Shown here: piece after piece, positions 1 to 9,836 of the stretch
Layout: every line of letters begins with the position of its first letter
Position numbering within the stretch: the first letter of the stretch is position 1
Assembly (NCBI GenBank): GCA_007693765.1
Contig: RECZ01000109.1
Location: 16,090-80,089 of the forward strand
Direction of reading: 5' to 3'
DNA length: 64,000 nucleotides
Origin: Phycisphaerales bacterium
GTDB lineage: Bacteria; Planctomycetota; Phycisphaerae; Phycisphaerales; UBA1924
Made by a program: the position numbers and the translations under genes
Notes under the pieces: model-generated
The model's database searches: none
Told to the model about the DNA's origin: nothing
Seen by the model: only the letters and a program-made list of their open reading frames with translations

Positions 1-262
1 GCACGCCTACTGGAAGGACGCGGGGCGCGTGCGCTACACGCACGTCGGCGACGACGCGGCCCTCGACGCCTTCGTCGCCATGAGCGAAACAGAAGGGATC
101 ATCCCCGCGCTCGAAACGTCGCACGCCCTCGCGCACGCGATCGACCTCGCCGCCACCATGCAGCCGGACCAACGCGTGCTGGTGAACCTCTCCGGGCGGG
201 GCGACAAGGACGTGGACGAGGCCGCACGCCTGCTCGAAGCGCGACAAAAGCCGGCGCAGTGA
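1..262 (+). CDS. trpB: tryptophan synthase beta chain, C-terminal end (partial)
   Basis: The open frame runs in from the left edge (frame starting at base 2) and ends at TGA 260-262, so only about the last 86 residues are present. They match the end of TrpB, the PLP enzyme that joins indole and serine to make tryptophan. Visible family landmarks are the [17 protein letters not shown] stretch, [15 protein letters not shown] (the family has IIPALEpaHA) and [11 protein letters not shown] near the C-terminus. The catalytic lysine lies outside the window. The next gene is convergent, 27 bp away. Identification is by family motif memory; the rest of the trp operon cannot be seen. Confidence 0.9.
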   Translation, partial: HAYWKDAGRVRYTHVGDDAALDAFVAMSETEGIIPALETSHALAHAIDLAATMQPDQRVLVNLSGRGDKDVDEAARLLEARQKPAQ

Positions 263-289
263 GCCCACGCCACGGTCAACGCGACGCGT

Positions 290-1189
290 TCACTCCGCTC
301 GTGCGCCCAGTTCCCGCCGGAAGAACCCGGTGATCGCGTCACGAACGGCCCGATCGTCAACAAGGTCGTTGTGCCCGACGATGTTGGAACTGACGACCTC
401 CACGCGCACGCCCGCGTCTCGGGCGGCGCCAGCGATGACTTCCGCGTGGCGGAAGGGCACGATGGCGTCGGTGGTCCCGTGGACGATCAGCAGCGGGCGC
501 TCGCCCAGCCGCGCAACGCTGTCCGTCGCGTCCGCGCCGGGCCTGATGAGCAACCAGCCCAGCCCCGGCAGCTTCTCGTTGGCGATCCGACGCCACCCGC
601 TGAACCCGGCCCCCGCGACGGCCGCCCGCACCTCTTCGCGGTCCGCGGCCATCGCCAGCGCGACGGAGGCTCCGAGGCTCACTCCATAGATGCCGATGCG
701 ATCGGCGTCCACGTCCTCTCGTGTACGCAAGTACTCGAGCGCCGCGTGCGCATCGGTGATGACGTCTTCGCGGCGCATGCCCCGCGTGGCGCGGTCCGAG
801 CGGCCGTAGGAGCGGTAGTCGAAGCACAGCACGTTGAATCCCTCGTCGATGAGGAACTCGCTGAACCACCAGTGCGTGGAGACGTTGCCGGCGTTGCCGT
901 GCACGTGCAACACCGTTGGCGCTCGCTCGCCGGGCGCCACGCCGCGCGCCGGGGCGAACCAGCCGTGCAGAGTGAGGCCGTCCGGCGTCTCGAACCGCAC
1001 ATCTTCGATGCCAGCGGGCGTCGGGAAGGGCGCACGACTCGGGAAGAAGAACACTCGTTCCACGAAGCGGGTCGCTCCCACAACGGTCAGGATCACCGCC
1101 AGCAGCGCAAGCGTGATCACCGTGCGCACCGAGCGTCGCCGCCAATCCCGCAACGCCCACGCCGGCGCTCGTTGTCTTTTTTCAGCCAT
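290..1189 (-). CDS. membrane-anchored alpha/beta hydrolase
   Basis: A 299-residue serine hydrolase of the BEM46-like alpha/beta fold group. A basic N-terminus is followed by one membrane segment (about residues 21-40), so the catalytic domain is probably extracytoplasmic. The HVHGNAGN oxyanion-hole motif sits at 95-102, the nucleophile elbow GVSLG puts Ser at 171, and Asp241 (TTDAIVP) and His273 (VGHND) complete the triad. The substrate cannot be read from sequence. The ATG at 1187-1189 is chosen because the domain begins just after it and it overlaps the end of the TPR gene by 8 bp, which suggests translational coupling. A 28-residue longer frame exists but is Gly/Arg-rich and unlikely. Confidence 0.85.
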   Translation of the reverse strand: MAEKRQRAPAWALRDWRRRSVRTVITLALLAVILTVVGATRFVERVFFFPSRAPFPTPAGIEDVRFETPDGLTLHGWFAPARGVAPGERAPTVLHVHGNAGNVSTHWWFSEFLIDEGFNVLCFDYRSYGRSDRATRGMRREDVITDAHAALEYLRTREDVDADRIGIYGVSLGASVALAMAADREEVRAAVAGAGFSGWRRIANEKLPGLGWLLIRPGADATDSVARLGERPLLIVHGTTDAIVPFRHAEVIAGAARDAGVRVEVVSSNIVGHNDLVDDRAVRDAITGFFRRELGARAE

Positions 1190-2579
1190 TGCGAGCGCGG
1201 CGCAGCCCGCGCCGGCGGCTCCACACGGCCCGAACCCTCGCCGCGGCGAACGCCCACGCCCCGATGAACACATCCGCCGCGGCCCGCATCCGCAGCACGG
1301 TGCGGAGCCGGCGGAGCGAGGCGTCGTCGGGGTCGATCGTCAGGGCGTGCTGCACCCAGTGGCGGGCCCGCGAGAGTTGTCCCTGCTCGTAGTGCGCGAG
1401 GGCGAGGTTGTGCATCGCCGGCGCCATCATGGGATCGTGCCGCAGCGCTGTTTTCGTTGATTCGATGCCCTTGGCGCGGTCGTTGCTCAGGAAGCACGAC
1501 ACCGCGTGAAGGTGATGGCGCTGGGCGGAGTTGGAATCGCGTTCGAGCAACGCGGCGAAGACGCGCTGGGCGTCGCGCGCCGCCTGGGCGTCGAGCAGCA
1601 GCATGCCCAGCTCCTCCAGCTCCGCCTCGGTGCGGTCGCCGACGTTGCGGTGCAGGTCGCGGAGCTCCGCCCGCAGGTGCTTGCGGGCGTCGGCGGGGTT
1701 GTTGCGACGCAGCGCGATGGCCGCGAGACGCAGCCGCACGCACGGGTAATCAGGCTCGAGGCGCAGGGCCACGCGGAACGACGCGACGGCCTCCGCGTCC
1801 TGCCCCTGCCGCTGGGCGAGGTCGCCGAGGTAGAAGTGGGCGTCCGCGTTGTCGCTCTCGATCTCGAGGACGCGCCGGAACTTCTCGCTCGCCTCGCCGA
1901 GACGGTTCATGTCGACGAGCAGGCAGCCGAGGTCCAGCAGCGTATCGATGCAGCCGGGATGCTCGCGAAGCTCGGTGAGGTACAGCTGGCGGGCGCGTTC
2001 CTGACGGCCCGTCGCGGCGTAGGCGCCGGCGAGGCGGGCGTGCACGCGGGGCAGGTCGGGCTGCAGGCGCGCCGCCTCACGGAGGCACCAGATCGCCTTC
2101 TCGTGCAGGGCGCGGTCCATCAGTGATTCGGCGATGTTGGCGTACGCCTGCGCATCTTCGTTCTCGTACTGCCGCGCGAGATAGAACATCGTCTCGGCCT
2201 GATCGTGATCGTTCAGCGCGGTGTAGGCCTCGATGCGGTGCACGTAGGACTCGGCTTTCGAGGGCTCCAACCGCTGTACACGCTCGAACCACTCGATAGC
2301 GTCGGTGTACCGCTCGCTGCGCAGGCAGTTGACCCCGAGCGCCATGACGATCTGCACGTCCTCGGGATCGAGCCGGTGGGCGTCGAGGAAGGCGCGCTGG
2401 GCCTGCTCCGGCTTGCCGGAGGCTTCGAGCGTCAGGCCGAGGTTGAAATGCCACTCAGCCCGGAAGGGGTTGAGCGAGAGCGCCTCACGCAGCTCGGATT
2501 CGGCCTCGTCCCAACGCCCGGCCTCGTAGAGCTCGTGCGCCCGCTCGACGTGCCGCTCTGCGTCGAACCATTCGTTCAT
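1182..2579 (-). CDS. tetratricopeptide repeat protein
   Basis: A 465-residue protein built almost wholly of TPR units; repeated W-x3-L-G-x2-Y-type helices are easy to see, for example AEWHFNLGLTLEASGKPEQA and ADAHFYLGDLAQRQGQDAEA. No signal peptide or membrane segment is visible, so it is probably a cytoplasmic scaffold. The C-terminal 40 residues after the last repeat are Arg/Ala-rich. The start is the ATG at 2577-2579 (MNEWFDAERHVERA), where the repeat fold begins; the 70 residues upstream in the open frame look non-coding. Its stop overlaps the start of the downstream hydrolase, so the two are probably one transcript. Partner unknown. Confidence 0.85.
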   Translation of the reverse strand: MNEWFDAERHVERAHELYEAGRWDEAESELREALSLNPFRAEWHFNLGLTLEASGKPEQAQRAFLDAHRLDPEDVQIVMALGVNCLRSERYTDAIEWFERVQRLEPSKAESYVHRIEAYTALNDHDQAETMFYLARQYENEDAQAYANIAESLMDRALHEKAIWCLREAARLQPDLPRVHARLAGAYAATGRQERARQLYLTELREHPGCIDTLLDLGCLLVDMNRLGEASEKFRRVLEIESDNADAHFYLGDLAQRQGQDAEAVASFRVALRLEPDYPCVRLRLAAIALRRNNPADARKHLRAELRDLHRNVGDRTEAELEELGMLLLDAQAARDAQRVFAALLERDSNSAQRHHLHAVSCFLSNDRAKGIESTKTALRHDPMMAPAMHNLALAHYEQGQLSRARHWVQHALTIDPDDASLRRLRTVLRMRAAADVFIGAWAFAAARVRAVWSRRRGLRRARNG

Positions 2580-2672
2580 CGCTTGCGTCGCCTTGCGCTG
2601 CGGGGTGAGGCCGGTCGGGGTGAAAGAACACGCTCGAGGGGGCTCGCGATGCCTCGCGCCCGCCTCGGTAAG

Positions 2673-2680
2673 AGTATAGT
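2673..2680. promoter_or_regulatory. possible divergent -10 region
   Basis: The near-palindrome AGTATAGT between the divergent TPR and HEAT genes gives TATAGT on the plus strand (2675-2680) and TATACT on the minus strand (2673-2678). It is one of few AT-rich steps in the 163-bp gap. No good -35 is visible on either side, so support is weak. Confidence 0.25.
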
Positions 2681-2742
2681 CGGCACAAGCAACCACCGGT
2701 TCCAGCAGGGAACCAGAAACCCTCAACAGGATCAAACGCGGC

Positions 2743-4881
2743 GTGAGCACGATGCCACACAACGCCTGCGAATCGAGCCGCTGCGGCACGCGGTGGCTGT
2801 GGTGCGCCGCCGCCGCGATTCTGCTGACGCTCCATCCCCCCGCTCACGCGCTGCAGGACGCTCCGCCGCCCGCGGCGAACGACGCGTCATCGGCGTCGAC
2901 GACGCCCGACGAGCCCGAGACGGAACCAACCGACACCGAACCGGCGCGAGCCGCCCCCGACGCCGTCGAACCGCCCGTCCCCGGCCTGCTCAACCCTGCG
3001 CTGGACCAACACGCCCGCATCGCCGACGCCCAGCGGTTGCTCGCCGCCGGCGGCGACGGCGATCGCGCTGTTCTCATCCGCGCACTTGCCCCCGATAGCC
3101 CTGCGGGCAGCGCCCAAGCGCTCCTCCAGGCCGTTCTCGGGAACGGAACAGTGGCAAGCGGTGCTTCCGGAGGCCCGCCACCCTCGTGGCTGATCGGGGC
3201 GCTGGGCGCTGCGCTCCCCAACGCCGGGCCTGAACTTACGCCCATGCTGCTCGAAGCCCTCTCCAGAAGCCTCAGCCGCGATGCGATCGAGCCCCTCATC
3301 GCGTTCGTCCAGACCCAGCGTCCGCCGGAGAAATTGGCGCTCGCGTTCAACTGCCTCCGCCGCCAGTCCGGGAGAGAGGACATCGGCCCGGACGCCGCGG
3401 CGTGGGCGGCGTGGTGGCGCGAGGTCCAGTGGATCCCCGAGGGCGAGTGGAGACTCCGCGTCGGCGCGGCCCACGCCGCCCGCGGCGCCCGGCTCGCGCG
3501 CGAACGCCAGGCCATGGTTGCTCGAGTCGTCGATTTGCTGGGACGGCTCCACACCGTCACCCCCGTGGACCAGCGCTCCCCCCTGCTGGCATCGATGCTG
3601 CGCGATGAACTGGTCGAGGTTCGCCTGCTGGGCGTCGATTTCGCCTCGCGTGCGCTCGTCAACGCCCAACCCCTCGACGCCAGCGTCACCAGCGCGGCGT
3701 TCGAGTGCCTCACGCACGTTGACCCGCTCGTCCGCGCGGGAGCCACCCGGCTGCTCGAGAACCTTGCGCCGGAGGAGGGCCGCCCACGGCTGCTCGATGC
3801 GCTGATGGTCGAACGCGACCCGCGCGTCGCGGCGCCGTTGCTCCGCCTGCTCGCCAAACGCCCCTCCCCCGCGTACACCGACGACGCGCTCCGGTGGCTC
3901 GAGCGCGAAGGACCCGCCCGCGACGCCGCGGCCGATTCACTCCTCGCCCTCCACCGTGCCAACACCCTCGCCGACGCCGCCCGGACCCGGTCTCTGAGCG
4001 TCGTGCGGGGCATCGCCCCCGAACGGCTCACGCCGGGCGTGCTCCGGCTGATGGGCGCGCTGGGCGACGCCTCCGACGCGCCAGTCCTTCAGGAACTGCT
4101 CGGGCACGCCGATCGCGCCGTCCGCCTCGCGGCTGCTGAGGCCCTCGCCGCGTTCGAGCCCGGCGTCGACCCGCTCCTGCGGGCCGCAGCGACGGACACG
4201 GACATCATCGAGAGCGCCGCACGCGCCGTCATCGCCCATCGCAGGACCGCGACGGGCTACCGGGCGTTCGAGCCCATCGCTCGCGGGGCGGGCGATCGCG
4301 CGCTGGACGCCCTCCGTCGTGTCGCCTTGTCGTTGCCGCTTTCCCACGCGGCGGTGGTCGCCGAAACGACTGATGAGCCCGGCGCACGCGAGGCGTTCAT
4401 TCTGTCGATTGCCGACCGGCTCAAACAAGCCCACGACGAGGCCGCAGACGCGGCCCGGCTGGTCGCCATGCTGGCCGACTTGCGGCTGCGTCGCGACGAC
4501 GCCTCGGGCGCCCTGGCCGCGCTCGACATGCTCGCCAACCGTGAGATCACCGCCAACGCGTTGCTGGATCGCCTGCGACTGCACGCGTGCCTCTCTCTGG
4601 ACCGCCTCGACGACGCCGCGGCGACACGGGCTTCGCTCTCGGACTGGCTGGATTGGATCGAGCCACGGATCGAAAACCAAGCCGCAGTTAGAGCGTTTGA
4701 ACGTGCTTCGTCGCTTTTCGGCGCCCCCGACGGCGGGGAAGCCGCGGACCGCTACACCCGCCTGGCCACCGCGCTGCGGCCCTCCGCGCCCTCTCCGACC
4801 GTGACCAGCGACGCATCCCCCGACCCCGACCCGGCGCCGCCGCCGGGAGACGACACGAGCCCCGAGCCCGGCGACGGGTGA
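2743..4881 (+). CDS. secreted HEAT-repeat protein
   Basis: A 712-residue protein of unknown role. The N-terminus is a signal peptide (WLWCAAAAILLTLHPPAHALQ, cleavage near residue 37) followed by an acidic, Pro/Thr-rich linker up to about residue 80. The body is alpha-helical with HEAT-like units, clearest between about residues 280 and 480 (DPLVRAGATRLLENLAPEEG, DRAVRLAAAEALAAFEPGVD). The last 35 residues are a Pro/Asp-rich tail. GTG at 2743 is taken as start; ATG at 2752 would only shorten the signal peptide by three residues. It diverges from the TPR gene, and both may be scaffolds, but nothing links them functionally. Confidence 0.8.
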   Translation: MSTMPHNACESSRCGTRWLWCAAAAILLTLHPPAHALQDAPPPAANDASSASTTPDEPETEPTDTEPARAAPDAVEPPVPGLLNPALDQHARIADAQRLLAAGGDGDRAVLIRALAPDSPAGSAQALLQAVLGNGTVASGASGGPPPSWLIGALGAALPNAGPELTPMLLEALSRSLSRDAIEPLIAFVQTQRPPEKLALAFNCLRRQSGREDIGPDAAAWAAWWREVQWIPEGEWRLRVGAAHAARGARLARERQAMVARVVDLLGRLHTVTPVDQRSPLLASMLRDELVEVRLLGVDFASRALVNAQPLDASVTSAAFECLTHVDPLVRAGATRLLENLAPEEGRPRLLDALMVERDPRVAAPLLRLLAKRPSPAYTDDALRWLEREGPARDAAADSLLALHRANTLADAARTRSLSVVRGIAPERLTPGVLRLMGALGDASDAPVLQELLGHADRAVRLAAAEALAAFEPGVDPLLRAAATDTDIIESAARAVIAHRRTATGYRAFEPIARGAGDRALDALRRVALSLPLSHAAVVAETTDEPGAREAFILSIADRLKQAHDEAADAARLVAMLADLRLRRDDASGALAALDMLANREITANALLDRLRLHACLSLDRLDDAAATRASLSDWLDWIEPRIENQAAVRAFERASSLFGAPDGGEAADRYTRLATALRPSAPSPTVTSDASPDPDPAPPPGDDTSPEPGDG

Positions 4882-5096
4882 GGAGGCGCGCGTCCGAGTG
4901 CGCGACAATCTGGGGACGCGCCATGAAAGTGTTCGCTAACTTCTACGCGTCAAAATAGGGGAGCAATGCCGCGCAATGCGGGGCAGATGTTCGTTTTCTG
5001 TTCTGAATCGAAACTTCCGACGCGCTCCGCGGCAGGTTCCCGGACGCGGCCCCGGGGCGAGTCATCCACAATATTGCGCATTCCGCAATTTTTCCC

Positions 5097-5127
5097 TTGA
5101 AATCCACGCCATCCCGAGTCATATATG
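5097..5127 (+). promoter_or_regulatory. candidate promoter of the 5541 gene
   Basis: TTGAAA at 5097-5102 is followed 17-19 nt later by CATATA/TATATG (5120-5127), the only good sigma70-like pair in the gap. A 6-bp inverted repeat (5073-5089) ends 7 nt before the -35. Confidence 0.35.
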
Positions 5128-5477
5128 AGGGTGAGTTTCCCCGAACCCCTTGATGACCGCGTCATGGCAGCCAGCGTCCCTGACGCACCGCAGCACGCGA
5201 GAGAGACCGCCGCGAGGATGAGCGAGCCGCGATTCCAGAAACCCGGATACGTTTTCTGAGCGTCCGTCGCCGTCGGCAGCCGCGCCTGTTGTGACGCGCG
5301 TGTTTCACAGAAGTTTCACGACGGTTCATCCGGAACCGTCAAGTCCGTGCCTCCTCGTACGCCGAGCGGCCCTCTCGCCCGGCACGCAACCGCAGATCCA
5401 ACGGCTTCGGCCGTTTCGAGTTGAGTTCGTCAGTCCCGTTCCCGTGCCCATCGTCTGTGCACGGGATTCCAAGAATC

Positions 5478-5496
5478 GAATGCGATGGTCGCATTC
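5478..5496 (+). promoter_or_regulatory. leader hairpin
   Basis: GAATGCGA-TGG-TCGCATTC is a perfect 8-bp stem with a 3-nt loop, 44 nt before the ATG at 5541 and 30 nt before the ribosome site. It has no T-tract, so it is not a terminator; it could stabilise the mRNA 5' end or be a protein site. Confidence 0.4.
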
Positions 5497-5540
5497 ATAC
5501 TCGCGTCGTCCCAGTGGCGGCGCAGTGAGGAGATTCAGTC

Positions 5541-8291
5541 ATGAAGATCGGTTTTATCGCAGCAGCGGCCGGTCTCGCAGTTGGCACCGCCCTGTGCGCG
5601 AGTCCTCTCGAGGATTTCCGCGCACTCGGGCCCGATGGGTTCCGTGCCCCCAACAGTGAGATCCCCGTCAACACCATGGGCTTCGTGCCCGAATCCGAAA
5701 CCGTGTTCATCGGTGTCGAAAGCGGATTCGGCAACCTCGCCCGCGGTTCCTACGGCGAGCGCGGCAACCCCGTGGTCACCATGTCCGCGGACTTCGACGA
5801 CCTCGCCCTGATCCCGACTCCGCTGAGCGGCCAGCAGGCCAACGCGACGTGGACGAACCACCCCCTCGACAACTCCACGCAGCTGGCCATGTTCGGTCAG
5901 GGCCAGCCCTTCTCGGGCGCGGTGGACACCCCGGTCGGTGGCAACACGTCGACGAAGCTCCGTCTGTTCACGAACTTCGTGCCCGCCCCCGGCTTCTACT
6001 TCGGCTGGGCCCTGGACACGATCCTGCAGTTCACGACGATGCCCCCGATGAACAACGCGGTTGAGCTCTTCAGCTTCGCGCCCGACACGGGCGTTCCGCT
6101 GCGCGCCTCGATCGAGGTGTTCAACACCGGCACGACCGAGCTCCACACGAGCGAGACGGTCTTCGGCACGTCGGGCTTCATCTCCACCCGCCTGCTCTGG
6201 GGCGGCACCTCCACCGGCGGCTCCATCCCCGCCGGCCCCATCGAGTTCATCTACTTCCTCGGCCAGGACCCCGACAGCTTCACGTCGGGCCTCTTCGTCG
6301 TCTGTGAGTACATGGGCTCCGCTCCCGCGGGCTCGAACGTCGGCGACCCTGTCCAGTTCCCCGTCAACAGCTGGCACCGGCTCGTGCACGAGTTCACGGC
6401 GGACAACATCGTCAACACGTACATCGACTTCCTCGACGGCCAGGGCGAGTTCCTCATCATGGAGCGCCCCGTCTGGCTGAGCCCCTTCGTCGACTCGATG
6501 GGCTCGAACTCCTCGTTCCAGACCCAGGGCCAGACCGTGTTCTTCGACAACGTCAACATCGTCGGCATCCAGCGCATCCTGCCCGTCGCGCCGCCGCTCG
6601 AGTGCGACGAGATGACCGACCAGTACGTCGATGACATGGAGTGGCTGAACGCCGGCCAGCTCCGCGGCCAGAGCCCCCGCTGGTTCGACGCCCTGAGCTC
6701 CGGCGCCGCTGTCATCAACGTCGGCGGTTCCCAGATGATCCGTCAGCGCAACGTCTTCATCGACGACTTCTTCCGTGAAGAGTTCCGCACCAACCTGCCC
6801 ACCTCGGTGGCGGCTGGTGGCCAGTCGTTCCAGCTTTGCGTTGAGGCGCACGTCTCGGCCGGCAACACCACGATCCGTGGCATCTCGGCTCGTGCGACCG
6901 CTTCGTCCTCGCCCCTCGCGGACAACCTGACCTTCCGTCACTTCGTCGGTTACTCCGACCCCAACGACCCCGTCAACCCCTTCTACCAGACCGGCCTCTA
7001 CACCCAGCTCAACCCGAGCTTTGACTACACCGAAGTCGGCACCAACCCCTTCGACAACATCCCCGTCCTGGGCACCGACCTCATGCTGATCGGCCCCTTC
7101 GCCAGCGGCGGCAGCAACAAGAACGTCTGCACGACGATCAACGAGTTCGAAGACATGGACGTGACGGTTGACGGCACGCCCTACGGCTCCGGCCTCTCGG
7201 CGTTCCGCACCACCATCGTCCGCGCCTCCTTCGAGTCGCGCAACGACAACTCCGGCTTCAACAACGACTTCCGCATCGACAACCTCGTCCTGAGCTGCAG
7301 CACGCTGCCCGACGTCACCTTCCCCGACTTCGAGATCATCTACGACGACGACCTCGAGTGGGCTATCCCCAACGTCATCATCGGCCAGCAGGGCGACGGC
7401 TCCGGCGACGGCCGCTGGGGCTCCTCGGCGAACGCCATCGTCCGTGACCTCGGCGCCAAGACCCAGGTCCTCGAGATGGAAAACCGCTTCCTCGACACCG
7501 ACCCGCTGCCCCCCGATGACCCAGACTTCATCTTCTTCACCGCCGCCTTCACCAACCTCCCCGAGGTCATCGCTTCCTCGACCCGCGGCTACGTTGTCTC
7601 CGGTCGCTACAAGCTGACCGACGGCACCACCACCCGCCTTTGGACCATCTTCACCGACTCTGAGGTCGATGGCGACTTCATCTCGGTCAGCGGCCGTCTG
7701 GCTTACAGCTCGGTCACCCAGACCTTCTGGGTCCAGGGCCCCGATCCGGACGACGATCTCACCGCCATGCCCCCGGTCATCAACCCGCCCGTGTGGATCA
7801 ACACCGGCAAGTCGCTCTCCGACTTCCCCGGCGTTGGCTTCAACACGTGGTTCAAGCTGACCATCCACTTCAACCTCAGCGGCCAGTACACCTTCCGCAT
7901 CAACAACCGCCTCCTCACCGACTCCAGCAACAACCCGCTCGTGGTTGACGCTCGTCGCGCTGTTGACGGCAACGGCAACCTCTTCATCCGCAAGGACCTG
8001 GCCCGTCTCACCATCGGCATCGGTGACGAGAACACCGCCACCCCCGGTTCGACCATGTACGTGGACGACATCCGTGTGTGGGCCCTCCCCTGCCAGGGCG
8101 ACACGAACTTCGACGGCGTCGTCGAGTTCGCCGACCTGTCCAACGTCCTCGCGACGTTCGGCCAGACCGGTCCCAACCTCATCGGCAACATCGCGCCCGA
8201 CAGCAACGGCGACGGCGTGCCCGATGACAACACCGTCGGCTTCCCCGACCTCGCAGCCGTTCTCGGTGGCATCGGCATCGTCTGCGACTGA
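5541..8291 (+). CDS. secreted three-module protein with GC-type dockerin-like C-terminus
   Basis: A 916-residue exported protein. Residues 1-20 (MKIGFIAAAAGLAVGTALCA) are a signal peptide. The body looks like three related beta-sandwich modules: about 85-343 (opening FDDL, closing FFDNVNIVGI), 362-584 (opening YVDDMEW with GQ...RW, closing FRIDNLVL) and 601-847 (opening YDDDLEW with GQ...RW, closing MYVDDIRVW). Such endings are typical of laminin-G-like folds. Residues 852-916 carry two calcium-loop repeats (DTNFDGVVEFADLSNVLATFG; DSNGDGVPDDNTVGFPDLAA) and end in CD, the GC-type dockerin of Phycisphaerae used for cell-surface anchoring or sorting. Codon use is very uniform, as in highly expressed genes. 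A GAGGAG site lies 8 nt before ATG. Ligand unknown. Confidence 0.85.
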   Translation: MKIGFIAAAAGLAVGTALCASPLEDFRALGPDGFRAPNSEIPVNTMGFVPESETVFIGVESGFGNLARGSYGERGNPVVTMSADFDDLALIPTPLSGQQANATWTNHPLDNSTQLAMFGQGQPFSGAVDTPVGGNTSTKLRLFTNFVPAPGFYFGWALDTILQFTTMPPMNNAVELFSFAPDTGVPLRASIEVFNTGTTELHTSETVFGTSGFISTRLLWGGTSTGGSIPAGPIEFIYFLGQDPDSFTSGLFVVCEYMGSAPAGSNVGDPVQFPVNSWHRLVHEFTADNIVNTYIDFLDGQGEFLIMERPVWLSPFVDSMGSNSSFQTQGQTVFFDNVNIVGIQRILPVAPPLECDEMTDQYVDDMEWLNAGQLRGQSPRWFDALSSGAAVINVGGSQMIRQRNVFIDDFFREEFRTNLPTSVAAGGQSFQLCVEAHVSAGNTTIRGISARATASSSPLADNLTFRHFVGYSDPNDPVNPFYQTGLYTQLNPSFDYTEVGTNPFDNIPVLGTDLMLIGPFASGGSNKNVCTTINEFEDMDVTVDGTPYGSGLSAFRTTIVRASFESRNDNSGFNNDFRIDNLVLSCSTLPDVTFPDFEIIYDDDLEWAIPNVIIGQQGDGSGDGRWGSSANAIVRDLGAKTQVLEMENRFLDTDPLPPDDPDFIFFTAAFTNLPEVIASSTRGYVVSGRYKLTDGTTTRLWTIFTDSEVDGDFISVSGRLAYSSVTQTFWVQGPDPDDDLTAMPPVINPPVWINTGKSLSDFPGVGFNTWFKLTIHFNLSGQYTFRINNRLLTDSSNNPLVVDARRAVDGNGNLFIRKDLARLTIGIGDENTATPGSTMYVDDIRVWALPCQGDTNFDGVVEFADLSNVLATFGQTGPNLIGNIAPDSNGDGVPDDNTVGFPDLAAVLGGIGIVCD

Positions 8292-8342
8292 TTCATCTCG
8301 CATGACGCCAACGGGCGTCTGAGATGATCTCATGCAAATCCC

Positions 8343-8380
8343 GCCGGGGAGGGCTCAAGCCCTCCCCGGCTTTCTTTTTT
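8343..8380 (+). terminator. intrinsic terminator
   Basis: Perfect 13-bp stem GCCGGGGAGGGCT / AGCCCTCCCCGGC (8343-8355 and 8358-8370), loop CA, then TTTCTTTTTT (8371-8380). It lies 51 nt after the stop of the secreted-protein gene, on its strand. Confidence 0.95.
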
Positions 8381-8517
8381 GCCCAACCAATACGCTGCTC
8401 ACGCCCGTCTGCACGCCCCTGCTGCGCGCACAGAACCGGTTCACGCAACACGGCTCATCGCCGCGCAGCGCCACCGTTGCACACGCATGGATTCAGCGCC
8501 GCAGCGCAGCGCCGCGA

Positions 8518-9732
8518 TCACGCATCGTCGAGCAGGTCGACCGCCTCGAAGGGCTCGCCCTCGAGCATCCGCAGGCTGGCGCCGCCGCCCGTCGAGACGT
8601 GGCTCACCTTTTCGGCCACGCCGAACTGCTCGGCCGCCGCGGCGGAGTCGCCGCCGCCGACGATCGTCGTCGCGTTGTTCGCCTGCGTGGCCCGCGCCAT
8701 CGCGTCCGCGACGGTCTTCGTGCCCGCCCGGAAGGCGCCCCACTCAAAGACGCCCATCGGCCCGTTCCACACGACGGTCTTGGCCCTCTCGATCACCCGC
8801 GCGTACGTCGCCTGCGTCTTGGGCCCGATGTCCAGACCCATGAACCCGTCGGGGATGCCGCCCTCGCTGACCCGGATCTCGTCGGGACGCTCCGTGAACG
8901 AATCCGCGCACACGTGATCGGCCGGGAGGTGAAGGTCGCACTTCTCCTTCGCGGCTCGCTCGAGGATCCGCTTCGCGTCCTCAAGACGATCCTCCTCGAC
9001 GCGGCTCGCGCCCACGTCCTGCCCCCGCGCCCGCAGGAAGGTGTACGCCATCGCCCCGCCGACGAGGATCGAGTCCGTCATGGGCAGCAGCCGCTCGATC
9101 GCGCCGAGCTTGTCCGAGACCTTGGCCCCGCCCAGCACGGCGACGAAGGGCGCCGCGGGCCGCTCCAGCGCATCGGAGAGGTAGGCGATCTCCTTCTGGA
9201 CGAGCGCCCCGCAGACCACGGGCTTGCCGGCCTGCTTCATGGCCCGCGGCAACGCGACCATCGAGGCGTCGGCGCGGTGGCAGGTGCCGAAGGCGTCGTT
9301 GCAATACACATCCGCGAGCCCGGCGAGCTTGGCCGCGAACTCCGCGTCGCCGGCCTTCTCGCCCTTGTGGAAGCGCAGGTTCTCCAGCAGGACCACGCCC
9401 CCCGCCTCCATCGCCGCGATCGCCTGCTTCGCGGCGTCGTCGGTGCAGTCGTGGGAGGGGAAGGCGACGGGGACGCCCAGGAGCTCGGCGAGGCGTTCGG
9501 CGCAGGGCTCGAGGCTGTTGCCGGGCTCGTGCCCCTCCCCCTTGGGGCGACCGAGGTGCGAGATCAGGATCAGCCTCCCGCCGCGGTCGATCACCGATCG
9601 GATCGTCGGCAGCGCCATGCGGATGCGCCGGTCGTCGGTGATGCTCCCGTTGTCGAGCGGGACGTTGAAGTCAACGCGCACCAGCACGCGCTTGCCGGCG
9701 ACGTCGGTGCGATCGATGGTCTGCTTGGCCAC
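8518..9732 (-). CDS. pgk: phosphoglycerate kinase
   Basis: A 404-residue cytoplasmic glycolytic enzyme transferring phosphate between 1,3-bisphosphoglycerate and ADP. Family length is normal (about 390-420). Landmarks in order: RVDFNVPL near the N-terminus (substrate binding), ISHLGRPKG, the hinge and nucleotide region [23 protein letters not shown], and the phosphate-binding [10 protein letters not shown] near the C-terminus. The start is a GTG at 9730-9732 giving [19 protein letters not shown], with an AGGAGA ribosome site about 10 nt upstream; no ATG fits. It is divergent from miaA and stands alone, not next to gapA as in many bacteria. Confidence 0.97.
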   Translation of the reverse strand: MAKQTIDRTDVAGKRVLVRVDFNVPLDNGSITDDRRIRMALPTIRSVIDRGGRLILISHLGRPKGEGHEPGNSLEPCAERLAELLGVPVAFPSHDCTDDAAKQAIAAMEAGGVVLLENLRFHKGEKAGDAEFAAKLAGLADVYCNDAFGTCHRADASMVALPRAMKQAGKPVVCGALVQKEIAYLSDALERPAAPFVAVLGGAKVSDKLGAIERLLPMTDSILVGGAMAYTFLRARGQDVGASRVEEDRLEDAKRILERAAKEKCDLHLPADHVCADSFTERPDEIRVSEGGIPDGFMGLDIGPKTQATYARVIERAKTVVWNGPMGVFEWGAFRAGTKTVADAMARATQANNATTIVGGGDSAAAAEQFGVAEKVSHVSTGGGASLRMLEGEPFEAVDLLDDA

Positions 9733-9836
9733 GGCTGGTCTCTCCTAGCGATTGTGTGATCCGGCGCACCGGCGCTGCGGTCGGCGCGGGCGCCCGGAGG
9801 CCATCGTACCCGCACCCCACGGGCTCGCGCTCGGCG

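Larger units (their letters stand above)
4882..5540. other. 659-bp non-coding leader region
   Basis: No convincing gene. The stretch is less GC-rich than its surroundings and belongs to the downstream secreted-protein gene. It holds a promoter-like pair at 5097-5127, an inverted repeat just upstream (ATTGCG-CATTC-CGCAAT, 5073-5089) that could be an operator, an 8-bp perfect hairpin at 5478-5496, and a GAGGAG ribosome site at 5527-5532. If the promoter is right, the leader is about 400 nt. Confidence 0.6.

Noticed and set aside
4950..5165. 71-residue minus-strand open frame in the 4.9-5.5 kb gap
   Set aside because: Weak codon bias, no SD, crosses the likely promoter of the 5541 gene.
5535..8333. 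932-residue open frame antisense to the dockerin-type gene
   Set aside because: It mirrors the plus-strand gene's codons, is made of Val/Asp/Glu/Gly repeats and lacks any domain; typical of high-GC antisense shadows.
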